Positions 41,861 to 53,400 of a DNA stretch of 64,000 bases are shown one piece after another. Where the stretch lies: NCBI GenBank assembly GCA_024036415.1, contig JAMWET010006936.1, forward strand, positions 1,074,001-1,138,000, read 5' to 3'. The position numbers were made by a program, and so were the translations under genes. Position 1 is the stretch's first letter; every line of letters starts with the position of its first letter. Under the pieces are notes generated by a model that ran no database searches, had not been told where the DNA came from, and saw only the letters and a list, made by a program, of their open reading frames with translations. The stretch is from Prochilodus magdalenae (lineage: Eukaryota; Chordata; Actinopteri; Characiformes; Prochilodontidae).

Positions 41861-42039
41861 CCCTGCTTATTATTTCACAATTATTTCTTCATTATTAACA
41901 CACAATTTTAAAGTGCAGTTTGGACCAGAGTAGTGTCACCCTGATACAGTCAAATGCTGGTCATCCCAGATACTAATGTGGGAATTGCTGGGTTTTAATA
42001 AAAAAGCTTCCTGGCCAGATTTGGTGGAGAAGTTTCTGT

Positions 42040-42290
42040 AGACTGGGCTAAGTCCTTTACACCATGGTCTTTGGCACGTCCAAATGTAATTACTCCTTGT
42101 AGCCTATCATTAACGCATGCTTTGGAGCCATTTCCCACACACTGAATGAGACATTCACTGCACTGTAGCACCTCTTCTCAATCTATGAATCCCATCACTT
42201 ACACAGCACACATATTCATAGCCTGAATTTACAAGAGCCTGAAGTTACTACCACCTAAAACACACAAGGTGACTCACTTTGTCTGGTGAG
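42040..42290 (-). mobile_element. Tc1-like element fragment, copy C (inverted)
   Basis: The reverse complement matches the left part of copy B at 35975-36245: shared blocks include TAATGATTGGCT-like text, CACCTCTTCTCAATCTATGA (as written on plus), and GGTGACTCACTTTGTCTGGT. Beyond it, 42300-43240 shows nothing I recognise. Confidence 0.55.
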
Positions 42291-44079
42291 GTGTATATAT
42301 ATATTAGTAAAAAGATTTGCATTATTATTTTTGCTCAGTGTATTTAAGGTTTGCAGTTTTCATATTGCTAATTGGCTGATTGGCTGTAATTGGGAAGAAC
42401 GGATTGGGGAGAAGCGAACAGTTGTTATAACACAAACTGCAGGTTTTGTTGCCAGAAAAGATACTTGTAGAGAGCAGCCGAATCCTGCCACTCCATAACC
42501 CCCAACCTTCCCAGAAAACACACACACCCACACATCGACGCTTTATCATCCCTGCTTCCTTTACGAAGGTTTTATTGATGACTTCCTGTAAGACAGCAGA
42601 AGTGGTGGGTGTAATTGTGAGGGTTTCCTCTTGCACTTAAAACGGTCCTGAATGCTTCTCATAAATACTGCTCAGGTCACATACATTCTGTCTCACATCT
42701 GCACCAACAGAGGGGAGTGAGGAAGAGCTTTTGAGGTAGGACATCACATTCAGTTCATACTAATACCCTTCAGTTTGAGGGAGAGTGAGGACACAGGTAA
42801 GGCAGGCTGCTGCACAGGTGATCATATTACTCCAGCAGCACTCATACGTTACACAGGCATGATGGTGAGTGTTGAGGGGGGTAAGTTCTTGGTAGAGCGT
42901 GGTGTGAAGCATGAACTTGACTGCTAGAGAGACTGGGAGTGATGCTGAGCATTCTTCTAGCTTCTGATTCAACAACTGGTTAACACGCTCCTCTCGTGTG
43001 TTAGAAAAACGTGCAGAGTATGGTATAAACAGGACTGACTTTAGAAAACACTGTAACAAAAAGAGTATTAAAAAAGGCACTAGTATTGTTAGTGTTAATA
43101 TAAGTGTGGTATGGCTGGTTTTATTATATTTGAGATAATTATTATAAAACCTTATATTGTACTATCTGTGCTTTTAAAGCTCAGTGTAGTGCTAGAAATG
43201 GCTACACAGTATAAATATCATTGTGCTTTAAAGATCGGCTTAGTGGTACGATGGCTATCTAGTCTGCGAGACCCCTTTGAACTGGCACACGCCCACTGCA
43301 GGTGGAACACAGGTGGGGAGCGGGCCTGGGGTCTAGAGGGAAAATAAAGGTGGGCGCAACCAGGTGAGCTCACTTCCACTGTGGCTAAAACAAAGGGACA
43401 TCTGAGTGCTTGGCGTGGCACTGCCGCTGCTGGAAGAGCTCAAAGTGTGCATGTGTGCCAGCGGGAGCAACTAACCAGGAGGGCAGCTGAGGAGCGTGTG
43501 TAGCTGAATCAACTGGCTGGTGTGTGTTGGTGGCAGCCGTGATTTCTAACTGGGGCTGGCTTTACTCAGCTTGCATATCTGCTGGCTATGGAAAGCTTTG
43601 CTTCCATTGTGGTGATGTCAGCAGTGTATTGTTTTATTGGAGTGGGACGGCAGTTGTTGTTTTTCTTTTCTATAAAATAATTTTACATCCTGTTTACCAT
43701 TTTTGATCTTTGTGGATAGTCTGTACTTACCTATTATATAGTTATGGGATGCTGTGTTGGGATCTAGGTGTCTGAAATGACTGTGATTATTTGTAAGGCA
43801 TTGTAATAGCATACCACAGGTCGTTCACCTTCCGGCTGCACTTACTGCAGCTGATCTGATATTTTTGCTTTCTTTGTCTTGTGGTTAAGGAGTGGGCCAC
43901 CCCGGTGTTCTGGTTGCCTTTTTGGAGTGTCATATTTGGTTGTGTAGTTTTGCTGTGGATGACATTTTATGGTGAGGTCAGTCTTTTGTGTGATTGGTGG
44001 TACCATGTGCTGTGGTGTTGTCTATTATTGGTATGGTGTGAGAGCTCTGTGTGTCTGGACACTTCCTTGACCACAGTGT

Positions 44080-44780
44080 TTTTGACTTGAGGTTGCTACT
44101 GAGTTGCCAACTCAATGCCAAGACTCACAAGGATGCTTTTCCGTTACCCAGAATTGAGTGGGGCTAAGTGGTTCAGCACATTAGATTTTGCCAGCGGTTA
44201 TAATCAAGTCCTTGTGGTAGAGAAGGATAAGAAAAAAGCCGCTTTGTGTACACCCTTAGGTTTGTTTGAGTTTAATCAGATGCCATTTGGTCTTTGCAAT
44301 GCACCCAGCACGTTCCTGCACCTAATGGAGTGGATATTTCGCTCTTGTTGTATTTAGATGACATTATCATCTTTTCACAAGATTTCCAGCTGCATCTCCA
44401 GCACTTAGACATTGTGTTGGGTCGTCTGCAACAGTATAACTTGAAGCTCAAGCTGAAGCTCAAGAAGTATAGACAAATCCAAAAAAATCAGAGTGGTTAA
44501 TGACTGGAAGCACCCCACCACTGTCAAAGAGATGAGGTCCTTTATGGGGTTCCTCTCCTATTACCGGCAGTTTGTGGAAGGGTTGCACTCCTTCATAGGC
44601 TTGTGGGGGCTTTAGAGGGCTCGAAGAAGCAACCCAAGTCAAGGGTACATGATACAGTAGCTTCACACTGGAATGAGGCATGTGAGATAAGCTTTCTGGC
44701 ACTGAAGGACCAGCTGGTAGGGGCCCCCGTTTTGGGGTTTGCTGACTTTACCCGTCTTTTGATTGTGGAAATTGAGAGGA
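44080..44780 (+). pseudogene. Ty3/gypsy-type pol fragment (reverse transcriptase)
   Basis: Plus-strand pieces in shifting frames: QLNAKTHKDAFPLPR, then SGAKWFSTLDFASGYNQVLV, LGLFEFNQMPFGLCNAPSTF, LLYLDDIIIFSQDFQLHLQ (catalytic YLDD), MRSFMGFLSYYRQFV and VLGFADFTRLLIVE. This is the conserved RT-to-RNase H span of Ty3/gypsy elements. Frameshifts at about 44155, 44335 and 44480-44500 and the lack of gag, integrase and LTRs show a dead fragment. GC-rich DNA at 43240-43560 may belong to the same element but I cannot show it. Confidence 0.8.
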
Positions 44781-44899
44781 AGCAAGAAAACCAAGAAACA
44801 AGAAACAATTCAATCAGTCTTCACTGCACACATCCATCCTTCCTGGTCTCTAAAAGAGGATGGCGCTCTAGGAGTTTATTTCTGTTTTGAGATAGAATT

Positions 44900-45960
44900 G
44901 ACAGACGTGCTATTTGATGGATTAACTTCAATTTGAAAACAAGGAAGCAGATTAGATAAGGACATCATGGCTTCGTCCTTCACTGTGTCAGAGGTTTACT
45001 CAGTATCAGTATGTGGAATGTGTCTGCATGGAAAGACAGAGATGCTATGTATGTACTATGAACCAAGTGAGTGCAAAGTGAGGCTAAAGTGCTATTGTGC
45101 TTGTGAAAGTTGCAGGTAAAGAAGTGCTTGTAGGTTAAAGTGAATGACAGATGAGGTTAGTGTAAATACAGCATGTTGTCAAATTTCATATACCTTTTGG
45201 GTTTTAATCTCAGTCTACCAAATGTAAAGAAGAGAAATTGTAATTCATGACAGAAACAATAAGAAGGATTGATGTTTTGGAGGGAGGGGGTCCAGGAGAA
45301 AAATGTGAATTAAATTTTGCGTGTTGTAGGCACTATTATCAAGACAGCCAGTCTAATTGTGTTTCAGAAAAAAAGCAACTGTATCATTTGCTGGCATGGC
45401 GTGGTCAGGCATTACCCGTGGGACAAAGAGATAGTCACGGTGACCCATTGGTTGGTGGTTTTACTGCAATCACTTTTAAAAATACCTTAATCAGTTATCT
45501 ATAATAATATTTCATAACAACTTATTATAACATCACCTGGCAATATACACAGGTCATACAGTATTAATTTAAATTCAGTTATATAAGACAATAACACAGT
45601 CTAAGGAATTAGGTCCATAAATATTTGGACATGTATAAAACTGGTAGTAATTTCTACTCTCAATGATTTTACCCAGGTGATGTACCTCAGGTTTAGTCAA
45701 ACTAGCTTCACAAAAAGGTTTTTCAGTGTTTCTTTTTTTTGTTATGAAGTTCTAGAAACATCCACTATGAAATGACTCACGCCTAATAAGCCTGTCTACC
45801 ACATAGCAGTGATATCCTGTTTCTTAATTGCCTAGATATAACATGTACATAAAGAACAAAAAAAAAATTAAACCTTTTGGGACAGTTTTTTTTTTTAAAT
45901 GATGAATAATTATCCAGTGAACTGTCTGTTTGTTAAATGAGATTTTATTTTTGAATATGT
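44900..45960. other. Intergenic DNA with a possible MITE end
   Basis: AATTAGGTCCATAAATATTT near 45606 resembles a fish mariner-type end, but no partner end was found. Otherwise nothing recognised. Confidence 0.3.
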
Positions 45961-45964
45961 CTGT

Positions 45965-46560
45965 TGGGGTTGATTTGAATATGGATATTGGGTCTGATTT
46001 TGAATATGGATGTTTGAGCTGACTGGAAAATTGGTGTTTAGCCTGATCTGAATATGGGTATTTGGCCTGATTGGAATATGAGTATTTGATCTGTTTTGAA
46101 TATGGGTGTCTGGACTGATTTCAAGTATGGGTGTTTGGGCTAATTTTGAATATGGGTGTTTAGACTGATTTGAATAGGGGACATTGGGCTGATTTGAATC
46201 TGGGTGTTTGGGCTGATTTGAATATGGGTGTTTGGGCTGATTTGAATATGGGACATTGGACTGATTTGAATCTGGGACTTTTGGCTAATTGTAATATGGG
46301 ACTGTGGGCTGATTTGAATATGGGTGTTTGGGCTGATTTGAATATGGGACTTTGGGCTGATTTGAATATGGGACTTTGGGCTGATTTGATTGTGGGACTT
46401 TGGGCTGATTTGAATATGGGTGTTTGGGCTGATTTGAATATGGGTGTTTGGGCTGATTTGAATATGGGACATTGGACTGATTTGAATGTGGAGCTTTGGG
46501 CTGATTTTTTGAATCAGGGTGTTTCGGCTGATTTGAACATAGGTGTTTGTGCTGATTTGT
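45965..46560 (+). repeat. 24-bp minisatellite abutting a myo1h exon
   Basis: About 24 tandem units with core GATTTGAATATGGG followed by TGTTTGGGCT or ACTTTGGGCT. The left units are degraded and the middle (46190-46480) is most regular. The array ends about ten bases before the splice acceptor of the first recognised myo1h exon. Because 24 is a multiple of three, long open frames run through it on both strands (WADLNMG-type and HIQISPN-type repeats); these are repeat artefacts. Confidence 0.95.
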
Positions 46561-46606
46561 TTTGTAACAGAGTTTGGAGGACCGCTGCAATCGAATCCTG
46601 CGGGAG

Positions 46607-49600
46607 ATGGATGGCTGTCTGACAGCCCGGGACAGGGTGGGCATCCAGGACTTTGTACTACTGGATGCCTACACCAGCGAGACAGCTTTCCTGGACAACC
46701 TGAGGAAACGCTTCAATGAAAACCTCATATATGTAAGTTCTGGACATGACCTTGCATCAAGCCGAAAACTGTGGCTCAACAGCAACTACTGAGAATGTGC
46801 TACTGGTGGTGAAATTTGAATGTGAAACAATATATAGCACAATATATGTAGCATTGTATTGCTAGTTTTTAGAAACTTAAAAATACAAACCCTAAAAAAC
46901 ACTGGGCTGTTCACCTGTGATCTCGGAGACATTAGTGTCATAATCAGCGACTAGTCATAAAACTTAAAATATCATCACCAAGCAGTAATATTGATAAGCC
47001 GACTAGGCTATGTATACAGAGAAGCATTATTTGGTGACTCACTGATTTTATTTTATTAAAGATTTGGGAACGTAAGGGAAGAAGCGTGCAGTTGGATGAG
47101 TTAAGTCTGGTTAGTTAGGATCAAGCTATTTAGCTTTTGAGCAAAGGATATATCTAGTGGGTGCGGTCTGTCTGAAAGATGCTAGTCACTATGAGGCTGC
47201 AATATGGAAAATATAGTCTTTACAGTCTTTTACAGTCTTTTATTAAAAGACAAACCTAAAATAATTTGATCACAATGTGTGTAGCCAGAGCATACACATA
47301 CTTAATTCCAAGAAATACATTGTACATGGACAAAGCAGATATCACTATTTAAACAAGCCATCAGGCTGTCACTCACCAGAATACTCAGACTGTAATAACC
47401 AGATCACTGTTCGTTCTTATTGGAGGATAAACAGGGCTACTTAAAAATTCATGAGTAAAGATACATTTCCTCCTTGATCTTGCCATGCAGATGATATTAC
47501 ATTATATCATCAAAGACTTTAGTCAGTTCATCACAGAGCACTACCTGCTCACTCTCTCTCTCTCTCTCTCTCTCTCTCACGCTCTCTCTCTCTTTGACAG
47601 TGTTTGATTGTTTGTCTCTGTATGTTTATTTAGCGGTGTAAGAGGCCATTTAGCTGTTAGTTAAAGTAAATGTATGTTTTAAATGTATGATTACTGATAG
47701 GATATTTTACATTGAAGGAAATGAAAATAGGTGTAACAGCCTTCTGCCGTATAAGTATTGAAACGTGGCCAAAATCACAGTATAGTTTAACAAATGATAT
47801 ACTGCAGAACATACCGTACTTTCAGGTCTTTTGATCTACCTGTCTTCTTATAATTATATATATATATATATATGCTGTGCCCTCCTTTCCATTAGACTTA
47901 CATCGGAACCCTACTGGTCTCCATTAACCCCTACAAGGAGCTGGGCATATACAGCCAGAAGCAAATGGACATATACATGGGGGTCAATTTCTTCGAGCTG
48001 CCACCGCATATGTAAGTCTGCTTTTTAATGTAAAATGTGTTTTTTATTATTTTGTTTATTCAGGTTTTCTGTAAAGGAGCAGTTTATTCTGCCTGGTACC
48101 ATCACTGGCCATGGACAATCATTTTAGCATGTTTCCCTGTACTCAAGCAAATGACTGAAAAGCTGCTGATGCAAAATTCAGGTTTAAGGTTTGAGAACCA
48201 TTACACTCTAACAGCTCAGGTGTTAGAAAAATGTTACCAACCTGCTTCTTGATCTTTTGAACCCTGGGTCAACACAGTAAAAAACTGCTCCAGCCACTTA
48301 TCACTGTTGCTATGGTTCTATGGCATCCATGTACAATCCGACAGAGCTTGTGATAATTCCACCCACCCCAGATTGTTGGTAATGAGTGGCACAGTAGGAA
48401 ATGCTGTCGCCTCAATTTTTTGGCTGGGGCATTCAGGGTCCTTTCAGTGTGGATTTGCATTATACCTTAATGTTGGAATACAGCCACAGCCCAGTTACTC
48501 CTAATATACACTATACTGCCAAAAGTATTTGCTCGTCTGGTGACGTAAGGCTTGGATGCAGCTGCTCGAACATGAAAACCCATTCCATGAAGCTCTCTAT
48601 GCACTTTTCCTGAGTTAATCTGAAGGCCACATGAAGCTCGGAGGTTTATAGTGATTGACTCTGCAGAAAGTTAGCGACCTTTGGGCACTATATGCCTCAT
48701 CATCCGCTCTGTCATTCTACGTGGCCTGCCACTTCATGGCTGAGTTGCTGTTGCTCCCAATCACTTTGTTATAATCCCACTAATAATTGACTGTGCAATA
48801 TTTAGTATTGAGGAAATGTCATGACTGGACATCCAGCTCCTGAGAGCGACCCATTCTTTCACTAATGTGTGTACAGTCTAGGTACTTGATTTTATAGGCC
48901 ATGTGTATAAAAGATAACAGGTGGGCATGGCTATTAATTAGCAACACACCAGATTGTTTTAAATAAATAAACTAACTTGCCTTTTAAAACTGGATTTGCA
49001 GTAGTCCTGTGGTAAAGGAGGTCATATGGTAGAATGCCCTAATTTTAAATGATGGCTTCTGACCTAATGGGTTTAGAAATGGATAGAGAATACAGTATTC
49101 AGTAATGCTTTACAGCAGCTCCATGTACATGAAGCATTAATGGCTTGAATGAAGCCAAAATCCAACTTTTAGTGAACTGGAGACGGACCCCGAAATTACC
49201 GGCTCTTAAGATTCTGAAGAATCCATGTTGTTAGCATAATGATCAGTCCATATCAAGCTTAAAACGTCATCCAGTCTGTGTAACTTCATTACATGCATCT
49301 ACCTTGTATCTACATTCATTAATCATTCAACAGTAATTATATGAAAAGTCAGAGACAATTGCTCATCTGCTGCTGTACAGTTTGTATTGATCATCCTCTA
49401 GGGCATCAGAGGTCACAGGACGCTGACCATATTACGCTTTCTATCTATCAACCTATCTACCTGCTCTGTGGTGGTCCTGAGTGTTTTCTAAGCAATAAAA
49501 AACAGGGTAAAGGTGGGAAAACCACAGTCTGTAATTGTAACACTACAAAGTGCACCTATATGGTAAATGAAGCTGATAAAATGGACAGTCAATGTAGACA

Positions 49601-50374
49601 CAAGCTCATGGTACCTAACACAGAGCTCACTTAGTGCGCATATGAATTCTACAGATCTCCTGACTAATCTATCTTCTCAGCTTTGCTCTTGCTGACAACG
49701 TCTACCGCACCATGATCAGCGAGACCAACAACCATTTCATCCTCATCTCTGGGGAGAGTGGAGCAGGCAAAACAGAGGCTTCTAAAAAGATCCTGCAGTT
49801 CTACGCGGTCAGTTGCCCCAGTACTAGACTGCTGGACAATGTGAGGGATCGCCTCCTTCTCTCCAACCCTGTGCTGGAGGTCAGAACATTCAAGTGTCTT
49901 GTCATTCTGTTCAGTTTGCTGATACTGTGTAAATCGTGGAGCATTCAGTATATCAGGAGAAAGAAGTACACTGTAGTATACTTGTTTATAGAATGCGCAG
50001 TATACTTCCTTGCATTCCTGATTAATATACTGAAAATGTGCCATTTATATCTCACTATGTACTTAGTATGCTAAATATACTGAAGTAGAATTACTGTACT
50101 TTACTGTCGTGTTTGGAGACCACATAAAGATTTATTTAAACATACTTAAGTACATAATAAAGTACATTTCTAGCTCATTCAAATATACTTATTTACAATT
50201 ATATATACCATTATACACCACAATATATACTATTTCTACCTGGGAGTGCAAATTTATATACTTATATTAACTGAAGTACACTGAAGTCCTACTGGGGTAC
50301 AATTTATTTATTACATATATACGCAGTCCATATATATCCATATGTGTATATACTAGTACTATATACTTGTACTA

Positions 50375-50446
<72 letters not shown>

Positions 50447-53400
50447 CAATTATTATTATTATTATTATGTGCTTGAAATGTACTTATTTTTCCCTGGTAT
50501 ACTGAAACAGCTTGTTGTGTTAGTAAGGACATTTTATAGGGCAATTAACTGATTAATATCTTTATATTGCATCAAATAAAAAATATTGGTATTTTGAGCA
50601 TGACCTTTGATTTTTCCATCACAGGCTTTTGGGAATGCCAAAACACTAAAAAATGACAACTCCAGTCGGTTTGGAAAGTACATGGACATTCAATTTGATC
50701 ACCAGGTATGTTCTTTCATAGTAAGCTAGTTTATGATATTCTGCCTTGCACCAAAAATATCAGGTCACATCTTGGTGAAGCTGGATTAATTTCCTTGTTA
50801 TGAAACTGAACTGATGTGATGTTTACACCCTTAACTGCTGGGCTTCATCTCTAGCAATGCATATTTATATTTTCCTATAGGGGGCTGCTGTTGGCGGACA
50901 CATCCTAAGCTATCTACTGGAGATGTCCAGGGTGGTCCACCAAAACCATGGCGAGAGAAACTTCCATGTCTTTTATCAGTTAGTGGAAGGTGGGGAGGAG
51001 GAGCTTCTTCGCTGGCTTGGTCTAGAGAGAAACTCTCAAAACTATAGGTACCTATTCCAGGTAGGTGTTGTGAGCAGTGCAATGCTTTGATTCAGTTTGT
51101 GCAGTTATATTCAGTTATCCTCTTCTTATATTTCCATGGAGGTGTGCTGAGGGCAGCTTTTGAAAACTTGATCAAATAAAAAAAAGATAAATGTTCAAAA
51201 CAGTTTCTCAAAACAAACATCTGTATGAGCTTCTTTCTCTTTCTCCAGGGAGCATGTGCCAAAGTGAGCTCCATCAATGACAAGAGTGACTGGAAGACAA
51301 TCCAGAAAGCTCTGTCAGTTATTAATTTCAGTGAGAAGGATAAAGAGGTACTCTTCTGTGCTATCAAATAAGAATGAGTCATACACTGTGTGTATTAGTG
51401 CCCTGAGGAAACACTGAATCCCCTTTGGCTTCTTGTGCAGCATTTGTTTGCCATCATTGCCAGCATCCTCCATCTGGGAAACGTCCACTTCGAGGCTTCG
51501 CGAGGTTATGCCACACTCAACAGCAGTGAAGAGATACACTGGCTTTCCAAGGTACAGTTCAATTACACCATACGTCCAAAATGACCCAGACACCCCTTCC
51601 AGTGAGTGAGGTCAATTAAGTGTATGAGTGTAGCCCATAGAGTATCATTCCCTTGTATTTTCATAGTGTAATATTTATGTGCCATTTATTTTTAGATGGA
51701 TTACCCTCTCTATCCCTGCTTTTATTACTGCACCTGTAAGACCACTATATGCAAATGAACTCTGCTCTTCCCGGAGGCCCTGTATTGTGCTACATGCAGA
51801 AAGCAGCCAATGCTTATACACTAGCTTTAATTCAGCATGAATGTGCAGGGCTAACTTGCTGCAGGCTGAATATTTAGATATTAATACACTGCTCAAAAAA
51901 ATAAAGGGAACACTTTTCAATCAGAGTATAGCATCAAGTTAGTTCCACCTTAGGGATATTGATCTGGTCAGTTAAGTAGAAGGGAGGGCCGTTAATAAGT
52001 TTCAGCTGCTTTGGTGTTAATGAAATTAACAACAGGTGCAGTAGAGGAGCAACAATGAGACACCCCCCAAAACAGGAATGGTTTAAAAGGACGAGGTCAT
52101 TGACATTTTGTCCCCCCTCATCTTTTCCCACTGATTCTTCACTAGTTCTGCAGTTGACTTGGGTCAGTGTCACTACTAGTACCATGGTGTGGTACCTGGA
52201 CCCTACAGAGGTTGCACAGGTAGTCCAACTACTGAAGGATGGGACATCAATATGTGCCATTGCCACAAGGTTTGCTGTGTCTCCCAGCACAGTCTTAAGA
52301 GTACGGTGGAGATTCCAGGAGACTCTAGGAGAGCTGGACAAGGCTGTAGAAGGTCCTTAACCCCTCAGCAGGACCGGCATCTGCTCCTTTGTGCTAGGAG
52401 GAACAAGATGAGCACTGCCAGAGCCTTACTGCTGTGAATGTGTCTGACCAAACAATCAGAAACAGGCCTCATGAGGGCGGCCTGAGGGCCTGACGTCCTG
52501 TAGTGGGCCCTGTGCTCACTGACCAGCAGCGTAGAGCTCGATTGGCATTTGCCACAGAACACAGAATTCCACCACAGGGGCCTTGAGCTTTTCACAGATG
52601 ACAGCAGGTTTTACCTGAGCACATGTGACAGATGTGACAGGCTCTGGAGATGCCGGAGATGCAACATCATTCAGCGTGACTGGTTTGGTGGTGGGTTAGT
52701 GATGGTCTGGGGAGGCATATTACTGGAAGGACGCACAGACCTCTACAGGCTAGACAACGGCACCCTGACTGCTATTAGGTATCAGGATGAAATCCTTGGA
52801 CCCGTTGTCAGACCCTACGCTGGTGCAGTTGGTCCTGGGTTCCTCCTGGTGCACAACAATGCCCGGCCTCATGTGGCGAGAGTATGCAGGCAGTTCTTGG
52901 AGAATGAAGGAATTGATACCACTGACTGGCCCACCGGCTCACCTGACCTAAATCCAATAGAACACCTCTGGGACATTATGTTTTTCGGTCCATCCGACGC
53001 CACCAGGTTGCACTTCAGACTGTCCAGGAGCTCAGTGATGCCCTGGTCCAGATCTGGGAGGAGATAGGACCCCTAGGACACTATCCGTCGTCTCATTAGG
53101 AGCATGTGGAGGCCATACAAACTACTGAGTACTATTTTGAGTTGCTGCAATGGAGTTTGGGTTAAATGGACGAGCCTGCTGCATCATTTATTCACTTTGA
53201 TTTTCAGGGTGTCTTTGAATTCAACTCTCCATAGGGTGATCATTTTCATTTCCATAAAACGATGTGGCATTCTTTCCTAACACATTACCCAGTCTATATG
53301 AGGAAAGATATTCTGCATGATTTTTTTTCCCATTGAGATCTAATGTGTTTTCAAAGTGTTCCCTTTATTTTTTTGAGCAGTGTATATATGTATGTTTTTG

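Noticed and set aside
43215..44090. LTR or leader of the gypsy fragment at 44080
   Set aside because: GC-rich and next to the fragment, but no paired LTR, primer-binding site or gag homology was seen.
46140..46644. Open frames of 110-150 codons on both strands with WADLNMG-type or QISPNTHI-type repeats
   Set aside because: They are produced by the 24-bp minisatellite, whose unit is a multiple of three; no homology, and the same DNA is open in several frames.
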